Part shown: positions 16,853 through 23,202 of the stretch, piece by piece
How positions within the stretch are numbered: position 1 is the stretch's first letter
Layout of the letters: each line of letters begins with the position of its first letter
Assembly: GCA_003009795.1 (NCBI GenBank)
Contig: PXPE01000001.1
Span: forward strand, 570,739 to 634,738
DNA: 64,000 nt
Source: Nanohaloarchaea archaeon SW_7_43_1
GTDB lineage: Archaea > Nanohalarchaeota > Nanosalinia > Nanosalinales > Nanosalinaceae
Reading direction: 5' to 3'
The notes under the pieces: generated by a model
Database searches by the model: none
Seen by the model: only the letters and a program-made list of their open reading frames with translations
What the model was told of the DNA's origin: nothing
Program-made: the position numbers and the translations under genes

Positions 16853-17127
16853 TCATCACCTCCATTCGAAGATCTATGATAGTAGTACCTTCCAGCTGTA
16901 GATCCAGCTGACATCAGCTTCATATTGATGAAGATGAAGATCACGGAGAGAAAAATAAGACTGTTAATAGCTGTAAACTGAGCAGCCTGTTCCTGACTGA
17001 TCTGAGTAGGAAGCTTCCTGTAAATAGGCATGATCTCGATATAGAACCAGGAAATAGAGAGAGCTCCAGGAATCAATCCTCCAATCAGAGAGGCTTTTAT
17101 CTCCCCAGAATCGAACTCTTCTTCCAT
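16849..17127 (-). CDS. Two-helix membrane protein
   Basis: 92 residues with hydrophobic segments near 12-29 (LIGGLIPGALSISWFYIE) and 52-70 (NSLIFLSVIFIFINMKLM). The tail is Tyr/Arg/Ser-rich. Overlaps of one base with the recombinase gene upstream and 4 nt with the next gene show tight coupling. No family is recognised. Confidence 0.6.
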   Translation of the reverse strand: MEEEFDSGEIKASLIGGLIPGALSISWFYIEIMPIYRKLPTQISQEQAAQFTAINSLIFLSVIFIFINMKLMSAGSTAGRYYYHRSSNGGDE

Positions 17128-17756
17128 CAGTTATCCTCCTCCTGAAACTCTTCGATGTAGCGTTTTACTGTAGAGGCTCCGAGCCCATCATCATAATGAT
17201 CAGGAACTCGATCCTCGAAGATCTTCGAAAGAGATCTGTAGGAGAGATCTTTATCCTTCCAGAGTTCGTATAGCTCTCTTCGATCTTCCTGGGAGAGCTT
17301 CTTCGGCCTACCGATACTTTTCCCTTCAGCCTTTCTTCTCTCGATCATAGCCAGTGTTTCCTCTCTCTTCTTATTGGCGTAGAACTCTGAGAAGGCTCCC
17401 ATAATCTGAAACAGGAGCTTCCCCTGGGCCGTAGTGGTATCCAGGTTCTCAGATAGGGAGATGAAATCAGTATCCTTCCTGCCCAGCTCCTCTATATCCT
17501 CGATCAAATTCTTCAGAGATCGGCCCATCCTGGAGAGCTCTCGAACTACTACAGCATCAAATTCCTCGATGGAGTCCATCATCTCCTGATACTGTTCTCT
17601 CTCCCTTTTCTGACCAGAAATCCCAGCATCCATAAAGATCTCTACATCGTAATCCTTCCTGGAAGCCCAGTTCTCCAGCTGTTCCTTCTGCCTCTCGTGA
17701 GCTCCTTCCTCCTTCTGCTTCTCAGTAGAAACACGGACATAACCAGCTACCTTCAT
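17127..17756 (-). CDS. Serine recombinase (resolvase/invertase family)
   Basis: 209 residues. The N-terminal catalytic domain has VRVSTEKQ (nucleophile Ser near residue 10), DAGISGQKREREQYQEMM and the arginine motif VVRELSRMGRSLKNLIEDI. The C-terminal segment from about 150 (GRPKKLSQEDRRELYELWKDKDLSYRSLSKIF) is a helix-turn-helix DNA-binding domain. The length is that of small Hin/Tn3-type enzymes. These cut at a two-base core via a phosphoserine link and do inversion or resolution. A tyrosine integrase is also present, so this enzyme may resolve multimers or flip a segment. Overlaps both neighbours (17753-17756 upstream; one base downstream). Confidence 0.9.
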   Translation of the reverse strand: MKVAGYVRVSTEKQKEEGAHERQKEQLENWASRKDYDVEIFMDAGISGQKREREQYQEMMDSIEEFDAVVVRELSRMGRSLKNLIEDIEELGRKDTDFISLSENLDTTTAQGKLLFQIMGAFSEFYANKKREETLAMIERRKAEGKSIGRPKKLSQEDRRELYELWKDKDLSYRSLSKIFEDRVPDHYDDGLGASTVKRYIEEFQEEDN

Positions 17757-17965
17757 TCAGAATCAGCCTCCTGAAGCCTTTCCACAGCTTTCTGGAGATC
17801 ATTATGAGGAAGATCCAACCTTTTCCGAATAGCCTCCAGCTCCTGAGAAGTCAAAAGCTCAGGATCCGTATGTCGAACACCTGAACTCCCCTTAAGGCCT
17901 TCAAGAATATCTTGAGCCTCTCTAACCTTCTCCGAAGCTATTTCTAGATCTTCGGGCAAAGTCAT
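17753..17965 (-). CDS. Small helical hypothetical protein
   Basis: 70 residues, predicted as a helical pair (DLEIASEKVREAQDILEGLKG and TSQELEAIRKRLDLPHNDLQKAVERLQEA). No cysteines and no known motif. ATGA-type overlaps with the zinc-finger microprotein upstream and the recombinase downstream place it inside a tightly packed operon. It may modulate the recombinase, but nothing in the sequence proves that. Confidence 0.6.
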   Translation of the reverse strand: MTLPEDLEIASEKVREAQDILEGLKGSSGVRHTDPELLTSQELEAIRKRLDLPHNDLQKAVERLQEADSE

Positions 17966-18090
17966 TCTATCAGCTCCTCAAGATCTCCCTCGAACTCTTC
18001 CATACAATCAAGATGAAAGATTTTTCTGAAGTTGTAGGCTGTTTCATCCTCTGCCTTGATCTCCTCCTCACATATCGAACAGGTAATCAT
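17962..18090 (-). CDS. 42-residue zinc-finger microprotein
   Basis: MITCSICEEEIKAEDETAYN starts the frame. Cys-4, Cys-7, His-26 and Cys-29 give a C-x2-C-x18-H-x2-C zinc-binding pattern; the C-terminus is acidic. ATGA overlaps on both sides (18087-18090 and 17962-17965) show it is an in-register member of the operon. Treble-clef-like fingers of this size often bind RNA, DNA or a protein partner; the target here is unknown. Confidence 0.65.
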   Translation of the reverse strand: MITCSICEEEIKAEDETAYNFRKIFHLDCMEEFEGDLEELIE

Positions 18091-18338
18091 CGGAAAACAC
18101 TGCCTCCGCACTCAGGGCATACTCTACCTGTTTCCTGAGCCATCTTCCTGAAGCTCCAGCCCTTCAGATACCAGGCTACGGAGAAGATCGAGAAGCCCAT
18201 CCAAGGATCCTTCAAAACTCCTACTCCCAAGCCGATAACCAGAGAAGAAACAGATCCTATAGCTACTAAGTTGAGAGAGGTAGAAGCCTCCTTCATCATA
18301 ACCTGATACTGAAGGCTTTTCTCTTCTCTATCCATCAA
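18087..18338 (-). CDS. Membrane protein with C-terminal half zinc ribbon
   Basis: 83 residues. Two hydrophobic segments near 21-40 (NLVAIGSVSSLVIGLGVGVL) and 45-60, then a C-terminal CPECGGSVFR, half of a zinc ribbon that would need a partner. No family is recognised. ATGA overlap with both neighbours. Possibly a membrane anchor that dimerises through zinc. Confidence 0.6.
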   Translation of the reverse strand: MMDREEKSLQYQVMMKEASTSLNLVAIGSVSSLVIGLGVGVLKDPWMGFSIFSVAWYLKGWSFRKMAQETGRVCPECGGSVFR

Positions 18339-18571
18339 CTAAACTCCTCCAGATCTCCCTGGCCTTCAGCCTTCTCCATCAGATCTGATAGATCCTTCAA
18401 AGCTACCTTATCATCCTTCTCAGCTATCCGGCCCGTACTCCAGGTTTTAACCTTGAAAACTCCATCTTCTTCATCTTCATTCTCAGGCTTCCAAGTAGTC
18501 TGAAACTCCGGCTTCTTCTCTCCATCAAACTCCTTCTTAACAACCTTCTCACACTGAAGAGTCTTAGCCAT
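18335..18571 (-). CDS. Small soluble hypothetical protein
   Basis: 78 residues, Lys/Glu/Asp-rich, beta-prone centre (FQTTWKPENEDEEDGVFKVKTWSTGRI), no cysteine pair beyond Cys-7. No family is recognised. The start ATG at 18571 overlaps the upstream microprotein by 8 nt; the stop overlaps the next gene by 4 nt. Confidence 0.58.
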   Translation of the reverse strand: MAKTLQCEKVVKKEFDGEKKPEFQTTWKPENEDEEDGVFKVKTWSTGRIAEKDDKVALKDLSDLMEKAEGQGDLEEFS

Positions 18572-18728
18572 CTATACCACCTTTAGGAACTACTCTCTCC
18601 ATCTTCTGCTTCCCATCATCACATCTTCTGCCGAAACAGTATTCCTCTATCTCCTCTTCATCTTTGTGCGGAAAAGCGTGAACCTGGAAGCACATACAGC
18701 ATCGGTAGAAATTAACGTCTTCAGGCAT
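18564..18728 (-). CDS. 54-residue Cys/His-rich microprotein
   Basis: The frame begins MPEDVNFYRCCMCFQVHAFP. Cys-10, Cys-11, Cys-13, His-17, His-21, Cys-31 and Cys-36 give more than one possible zinc site. It overlaps the next ATG by 8 nt and starts 2 nt after the stop of the upstream gene, so it fits perfectly into the operon. No family is recognised. Confidence 0.6.
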   Translation of the reverse strand: MPEDVNFYRCCMCFQVHAFPHKDEEEIEEYCFGRRCDDGKQKMERVVPKGGIDG

Positions 18729-18730
18729 TT

Positions 18731-18925
18731 CTACTCACCATACTCTGCATCAGGAGTGGGATCCCCTCGAACTCCTACTCTATTCCTCTGAGGATCAGAT
18801 CTCATTTCATCCCGCTTCTTGATTTCTGTTCTCTTGATCAAATGCTTCTTACAAAGCTCATCGTCACAACACGTACCACAATCCTCTACTTCCTCCTGTA
18901 GCTTCTCAAGATCAGAGAAAGACAT
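18731..18925 (-). CDS. Cys-rich small hypothetical protein
   Basis: 64 residues. A helical N-terminus precedes CGTCCDDELCKKH (residues 17-29), a C-x2-C-C-x4-C-x2-H zinc-type cluster. A basic, proline-containing tail follows. It shares one base with the upstream gene. One of five Cys/His-rich small proteins encoded by the element. Confidence 0.6.
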   Translation of the reverse strand: MSFSDLEKLQEEVEDCGTCCDDELCKKHLIKRTEIKKRDEMRSDPQRNRVGVRGDPTPDAEYGE

Positions 18926-19206
18926 CAGAAAATGCCCTCCGGTGATTCTCTAAGGAGCTTGGTTAAAACATTGGAAAGATCATTCTCAGAGAACTTAACT
19001 ATCTCTCCTTCATCCTTCAATTTCTCAAACTCCGAAACTGATATAGATTCTCCATAAACTATCTCGAATCCTCCGTCATAACTGTAGAGAATATATTCAT
19101 CTCTATCAGAATAGGAACCATCCTGTTTCTCAGCTCTCAGAAGAATATCATCAGATTTTAGGCCATTCTGGGTCTGGGTAGAACTGTCCGTAGATGTGTC
19201 TTCCAT
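18925..19206 (-). CDS. Hypothetical protein, first gene of minus operon
   Basis: 93 residues, acidic, with Ser/Thr-rich N-terminus and a probable alpha/beta core (YILYSYDGGFEIVYGESISVSEFEKLKDEG). No family is recognised. It leads the operon 19206 to 16493 and has a strong CATATAAG TATA element at 19250-19257 and leader copy 5 before its ATG. Early or regulatory function is possible. Confidence 0.6.
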   Translation of the reverse strand: MEDTSTDSSTQTQNGLKSDDILLRAEKQDGSYSDRDEYILYSYDGGFEIVYGESISVSEFEKLKDEGEIVKFSENDLSNVLTKLLRESPEGIF

Positions 19207-19210
19207 TGTT

Positions 19211-19223
19211 GGGGGAGACCTCC
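19211..19223 (-). promoter_or_regulatory. Palindromic ribosome-site leader, copy 5
   Basis: Coding strand GGAGGTCTCCCCC, 4 nt before ATG 19206. The TATA element CATATAAG (19250-19257) ends about 25 nt upstream. Confidence 0.68.
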
Positions 19224-19249
19224 GTATCCAGAAATGGGGAGTTGTAACC

Positions 19250-19274
19250 CTTATATGTTTCGATATTTTATATA
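19250..19274. promoter_or_regulatory. Divergent TATA elements
   Basis: Minus strand CATATAAG at 19250-19257 serves the 19206 operon. Plus strand TTTTATATAG near 19265-19274 is the best TATA for the prepilin-peptidase-like gene, leaving a leader of about 70 nt. Confidence 0.5.
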
Positions 19275-19354
19275 GTCAGAACCGTTTCAGAGATTACCAT
19301 TAACAAAACAGAAAGGCGAAAGATAGAAATCAAACCTACAAGAAAAAATTACCC

Positions 19355-19368
19355 AGGAGGCCCTCCCC
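19355..19368 (+). promoter_or_regulatory. Palindromic ribosome-site leader, copy 6
   Basis: AGGAGGCCCTCCCC, 3 nt before ATG 19372; one extra C compared with the other copies. Confidence 0.6.
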
Positions 19369-19371
19369 AGA

Positions 19372-19803
19372 ATGTATCAAATCCAGATCTCAGCCCTGAT
19401 CTTCCTGGCCATCGTAACACTCTACGATCTCGAAAAGAGATCCATACCAGTATATCACTTCCTGGCCGGAGCCCTGATAACAGCATTGATCGGCTACCTG
19501 GTAGCTGGAAACAATTTTCTTCTCTACCTGGCTATCTTCGGAGGAATCTTCTCTCTAGGAGGAGCTCTCGGAGTCAAGTATGATGCCTGGTATAAGGGAG
19601 AGGCCCTGGTTATGCCGATCCTGGCAGCTGGAACCTACAGCCTTAATCTTCTGGCCTTTTTCATCTTCCTAGTAACACTTATTCCAGGAACAGCTTGGGC
19701 TCTCAGAAGAACAAATCTATACGAAGAGGAAGATGAACCTCTGCTCCCAGCCTTCCTACTGGTATTCCTACTTACCTGGATCTTCGAAATTTTCTGGGTT
19801 TAA
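19372..19803 (+). CDS. Prepilin-peptidase-like (A24-type) membrane protein
   Basis: 143 residues with about five or six hydrophobic segments. The first is followed by YDLEKRSIP (Asp-19), matching the D-L-x-x-R-x-I-P motif around the first catalytic aspartate of A24 prepilin/preflagellin peptidases. Where the second catalytic GxGD or GxAD is expected there is KGEALVMPIL, with Glu-77 instead of Asp. Either this is a divergent or inactive relative, or Asp-71 (KYDA) takes the role. Archaeal homologues cleave pilin-like signal peptides at the membrane. In a provirus it might process a virion subunit or interfere with host pili. Assignment rests on one motif plus topology. Confidence 0.5.
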   Translation: MYQIQISALIFLAIVTLYDLEKRSIPVYHFLAGALITALIGYLVAGNNFLLYLAIFGGIFSLGGALGVKYDAWYKGEALVMPILAAGTYSLNLLAFFIFLVTLIPGTAWALRRTNLYEEEDEPLLPAFLLVFLLTWIFEIFWV

Positions 19804-19919
19804 TCCAGGAACTCTTCTTCAGGATCGAAGAGACCTCCTTCCATCTCAGATTCCTCGATCTGATCCTCTACTTCTTCAGGAGCCAGATCCTTCTCCTTCT
19901 TATCAGAAAGTATTCCCAT
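19800..19919 (-). CDS. 39-residue acidic microprotein
   Basis: MGILSDKKEKDLAPEEVEDQ begins a 39-codon, strongly acidic frame with GGTGGT just before ATG 19919. It ends convergently, overlapping the 19803 stop by 4 nt. Copy 2 of the 15-bp inverted repeat lies 32 nt upstream. No family is recognised. Confidence 0.45.
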   Translation of the reverse strand: MGILSDKKEKDLAPEEVEDQIEESEMEGGLFDPEEEFLD

Positions 19920-19951
19920 ACCACCTTAGTTTTCAGGGATCAATTAAGTGA

Positions 19952-19966
19952 TTTTTCCCGGAAAAA
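19952..19966. repeat. 15-bp inverted repeat TTTTTCCCGGAAAAA, copy 2
   Basis: Identical to 12165-12179 and also placed upstream of a minus-strand gene start (19919). Confidence 0.6.
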
Positions 19967-20127
19967 CTGTTAGAAGCTAAAACCCAGGAAAACAGGGAGC
20001 TCTCAGAAAAGAACGTGTTTGTTGGCATATCTCGGCTCTTCATCCAGCCCTCTCAAGAAACACCCCTTAGAGAGAGCCTCTAAAGGTAATTTTTCAAGAC
20101 CTTGGAACCCCGAAATCAGTGAATCGG

Positions 20128-21201
20128 TCAAGTTTCTTGGTAAGCTCTCAGATCAGTTTGATCATACAACGGAATATTCTCTCCTAGATACCGAGGGCCA
20201 TCATCCTCCAAAGGATCCAGGCCAGGATACAAATTCCTGATCGATCTCTCTAAATCCCTCTGAGCCAACCTGATATAATACTTCGGAACCTGGCTCCCCC
20301 GAACCCAGCCAAAAAACTGGCACATCGAAGGCTGATTCATACCCTTCCTGGCCATATCCGTAGCACGAGCTCTTCTCCAGCCGTGAGGATTCCACCGTTT
20401 CTTCTCAACGATACAGGTTCTGGAGGCAGCTGAGTTAAGCTGTTGAGCTGCCGAACGGTAACTCTGCCTCCGAATCCCATCAGCTGCGTGAGAAGACTGA
20501 AGAATTGTAAACAACGGATCCTCAGGATCCCGGGAAGGATGCTCCCGTAACCAGTTTTTAACCAGTGGAATCGATTCTACAGTATAGAGCTTCCTCGGCC
20601 CTACTTTCCCATGTCTTATATTCACTCCCATCAATTCATCCTGGAAGTCAATATCTCGAACATCCAGGTTAAGGATCTCGGAAATCCTGGCCCCGGTATC
20701 CCAGAGCAAACCGAATAAGGCCTTATCTCGAGGATTCAAAGCCGAGTTAATCATTCTCTCAGCATCTCGAACACTAAGAAGTTCTTCAGGCTCTACACGG
20801 GGCTTCTTCGAATCAGGGATATACACCGACATGAACTCGATGACCTGAGGATCCTCTGAATCGTAGAACCACTTATAGAAATTCTTCAAAGCCCGTTTGT
20901 AATCCAAGAGAGTCCATGGACTGGTTTCACTTTTGGGATGAACTTCAGCCCTGTTTATCGTGGTTACCAGCTCCATAAGATCTTCTCGAGAGGCCTGATC
21001 CAACGGGAAATCGATAAGATGGCTGATAATCTTGAAACATTCCAGGTTTCCCTGGATCGTGATCTGTTCCTGGGAACCGGCCATCTTCTCCCGGTAAAAC
21101 TTCTCCAGGAGCTCGATATTGTGTCTTGATAAGGAGCTTTTCTCTAAGCGTTTGAAACAGTTATCTACTCTTCTATCCGTTGCGTATATATCGGATTTCA
21201 T
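20128..21201 (-). CDS. int: Tyrosine recombinase / integrase
   Basis: 357 residues, an intact XerC/D-type enzyme. An N-terminal SAM-like DNA-binding domain covers about 1-140. The catalytic domain has Arg-I in LLWDTGARISEILNL (near 190), a beta-hairpin Lys in RHGKVGPRKLY, HGWRRARATD (His/Arg-II, near 280), a GWV segment in place of the usual GH, and the nucleophile in QVPKYYIRL. It would catalyse integration between the attP copy and the 3' end of tRNA-Asp. The gene is not split by integration, unlike fusellovirus integrases. Leader copy 7 and a TTTAAT element precede ATG 21201. Confidence 0.93.
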   Translation of the reverse strand: MKSDIYATDRRVDNCFKRLEKSSLSRHNIELLEKFYREKMAGSQEQITIQGNLECFKIISHLIDFPLDQASREDLMELVTTINRAEVHPKSETSPWTLLDYKRALKNFYKWFYDSEDPQVIEFMSVYIPDSKKPRVEPEELLSVRDAERMINSALNPRDKALFGLLWDTGARISEILNLDVRDIDFQDELMGVNIRHGKVGPRKLYTVESIPLVKNWLREHPSRDPEDPLFTILQSSHAADGIRRQSYRSAAQQLNSAASRTCIVEKKRWNPHGWRRARATDMARKGMNQPSMCQFFGWVRGSQVPKYYIRLAQRDLERSIRNLYPGLDPLEDDGPRYLGENIPLYDQTDLRAYQET

Positions 21202-21209
21202 CAGGAAAA

Positions 21210-21222
21210 GGGAGGCCTCCTT
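21210..21222 (-). promoter_or_regulatory. Palindromic ribosome-site leader, copy 7
   Basis: Coding strand AAGGAGGCCTCCC, 8 nt before ATG 21201. TTTAAT lies about 23 nt upstream. Confidence 0.62.
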
Positions 21223-21264
21223 ATCTTGTTATTACTTCCTAATGATTAAACAATTTATGGATCA

Positions 21265-23049
21265 TTAGAAATAGTAAGCATCCGAATCAGAAGAACTATC
21301 CTCCTCCACAATAAGAGAATCATCTGAACCACTCTCCTCCTCTTCTACCTGGGAGCTCGAAGATCTACCCGAAGGATCCACGATCTCAAACCTGCCAGTT
21401 CCCAAAAGCCTAGCCAACTCATTTCGAGGCATCTTATTCCAAATCCGGAAACTTCCAGCCACCCTAACAGAAACCATGTCCAAGAAAGAATCATCTTTCT
21501 CCTGGAGCTCTATCTCCTGAACCTCCAGAAGAAGATCTTCCCGAAGATCCTTGAACCTGAAACCCCTCTCCAGAATCGAAGGATCTACAGCATACTCCGG
21601 CAGCTCCTCAAACATCGACTCAGAAGAACCATCATCAGAAGTAGAAATCTCAATTCTCACCAATTCAGCCTTATTAGGAACCTTAAGCCTGGTTTCCCTA
21701 CCTTCTTCCTCCTCCATACCCTGGCCAGGAAGGGAAGATCCACCTACTTCCTCAGAGGAAACCGGATCCTCAACTTCTGAAGAGGCCATATTCTCTATCT
21801 TTTCTTCCATCTCCTCCACCCTAGAAACCAGCTTCTCGATCAATTGAGTCTGATGCGGAACCACTTCCAGAGTAGAATGAAGCTGAGGAACATTCTCCTG
21901 AAGAAGCTCCTGATTACTCTGAGCCAGGTTATTCACACTTCTAACCTGTTCCATAAGAGCATCCCTGGTTTTCTTCTCACTCTTTCGAGTTTCCTGGAGC
22001 TCCCTAGTAGTCTTAACCTGATTCTCCAGAAGAGTTTCCATATCAGAAACTTTCTTCTCCAGGCTCTCTACCTCTGTTACAGTTTCTCCCATCTGTTCCT
22101 GTATAGTAGAAACCTTCTGGATCTCCTGAACAGCTTGGGAGCCATCTAGGCCTTCCTGCTCCATAGTATTCTCGAAGTCTATCCTGTTTTCATGGGCCTG
22201 ATAATTAACCGCATACTGCTGTTGCTGGGCCTCTAAAGCCTGAGCAATACGTTCAAAGTTAGGGCCTTGAGCCTCACCTTCAGGGAAACCAGGAGAAGCA
22301 TCAAGCTTGAAAACCTGTTCCTGAAGATCCGGATCTATAGTTTTGAATCGGGAGAGAGGGATACCAGGAAGATCATCAGCTAGCTGAGCCTCTGGAAGAT
22401 TCTCAAACGCCAGTTCCGCCCGATTGATGAAGTATCTACATTGAAGAGAAACCCCAGCTACATCCTCTATCCAGGAAGAAATCTTTTCGGTCTTCTGATG
22501 TAGCTTCCTGATCAGCTTAGAACTTGAGGTTCCTCTGATACTACAGTCCTTCCTCAGCTGGAAAGTAACCGCATCCTTATGGAATCGAAGGATCCAAATA
22601 TCTCTGGCCATCTGGTAATCGTTATCCTGAGTAGAGATCCAGGAAACATCCTCCTTCTCCTGAAGAACTCCATACCATTCATCAGGGAGCATCGAAGAGC
22701 CCTGAACCTGGGCCTGAATAGTTACTCCGTGTAATCTTTTCGATCCTTCAGAAGAACTCCTTCGAACATCCATTCGAACATTTGAGTTACCATAGGGGGT
22801 AGCATCTTCGAACATCTCTTCAGCTATCTCTCGGCCCGTATCTGAGAAGGTATAGATGTTCGAGTTCCCAGAATCATCGATGGTTATAAGATCTGGAGCC
22901 ATCCTTTTCAGAAGGCCCTCGGCAGCTCTCTCCGTAGTATCCCTTTCCTGAGCTACCTTCCTGGAAGTCACTATCTCCCCTTTATTATCCCATAATACTT
23001 TCAGAGCCTCGGCCTGGGATTTGGTTACTTCTTCAGGGAGGTTCTCCAT
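21265..23049 (-). CDS. Winged-helix and coiled-coil protein, possible replication/partition regulator
   Basis: 594 residues. Residues 1-80 read as a winged helix (TKSQAEALKVLWDNKGEIVTSRKVAQERDTT followed by IYTFSDTGREIAEEM). Residues 90-300 form a mixed domain of unknown fold. A long coiled coil covers about 305-420 (EVESLEKKVSDMETLLENQV). The C-terminal part is Ser/Glu/Asp-rich. No family is recognised, but DNA binding plus a coiled coil recalls partition or replication-control proteins of archaeal plasmids. It is the rightmost gene, beside attR, with a 20-bp palindrome 17 bp upstream that may be its operator. Confidence 0.6.
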   Translation of the reverse strand: MENLPEEVTKSQAEALKVLWDNKGEIVTSRKVAQERDTTERAAEGLLKRMAPDLITIDDSGNSNIYTFSDTGREIAEEMFEDATPYGNSNVRMDVRRSSSEGSKRLHGVTIQAQVQGSSMLPDEWYGVLQEKEDVSWISTQDNDYQMARDIWILRFHKDAVTFQLRKDCSIRGTSSSKLIRKLHQKTEKISSWIEDVAGVSLQCRYFINRAELAFENLPEAQLADDLPGIPLSRFKTIDPDLQEQVFKLDASPGFPEGEAQGPNFERIAQALEAQQQQYAVNYQAHENRIDFENTMEQEGLDGSQAVQEIQKVSTIQEQMGETVTEVESLEKKVSDMETLLENQVKTTRELQETRKSEKKTRDALMEQVRSVNNLAQSNQELLQENVPQLHSTLEVVPHQTQLIEKLVSRVEEMEEKIENMASSEVEDPVSSEEVGGSSLPGQGMEEEEGRETRLKVPNKAELVRIEISTSDDGSSESMFEELPEYAVDPSILERGFRFKDLREDLLLEVQEIELQEKDDSFLDMVSVRVAGSFRIWNKMPRNELARLLGTGRFEIVDPSGRSSSSQVEEEESGSDDSLIVEEDSSSDSDAYYF

Positions 23050-23065
23050 AGGGGTTCGAAGGTTC

Positions 23066-23085
23066 CCTTCGAAGATCTTCGAAGG
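23066..23085. promoter_or_regulatory. 20-bp perfect palindrome, probable operator
   Basis: CCTTCGAAGATCTTCGAAGG, upstream of the winged-helix gene and 35 bp inside attR. The direct repeat TTCGAAGGTT flanks it (23055-23064 and 23079-23088). Likely binding site for the winged-helix protein or a recombination arm site. Confidence 0.6.
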
Positions 23086-23120
23086 TTAGTTCCGGTTCCT
23101 ATGAATCGGTTAGAAAGGGT

Positions 23121-23144
23121 CGGGTTCAAATCCCGGGCTCCGCG
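23121..23144 (+). repeat. attR, right attachment site
   Basis: Second copy of the tRNA-Asp 3' end (23/24 identical to 2808-2831). It is the original chromosomal tRNA end; host sequence resumes at 23145. Confidence 0.88.
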
Positions 23145-23202
23145 CTGTAATATTTACTCTTCATGTCCAAGTTATTTAGAGAAGGTTTGCGTTCTATTTC
23201 AT

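Larger units (their letters stand above)
2808..23144. mobile_element. Integrated provirus-like element in tRNA-Asp
   Basis: About 20.3 kb bounded by direct repeats of the tRNA-Asp 3' end. It carries a tyrosine integrase (20128-21201) near the right end, a serine recombinase, a P-loop ATPase, a block of membrane and secreted proteins (7526-13296), two paralogous two-helix proteins and many short overlapping genes. There is no recognisable metabolic gene. Codon choice is distinctive: GAT, GGA, CTG, GCC and TCC dominate, and GAC is rare in the body. The structural-type block plus integrase favour a provirus over a plasmid. Paired two-helix small proteins and a large membrane-anchored surface protein recall spindle-shaped viruses, but a pleolipovirus-like particle is not excluded. 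Confidence 0.82.

Noticed and set aside
23101-23202. Upstream extension of the TauE/SafE gene to 23101
   Set aside because: It reads through the tRNA-Asp remnant (attR); the ATG at 23203 starts directly before the first family helix.
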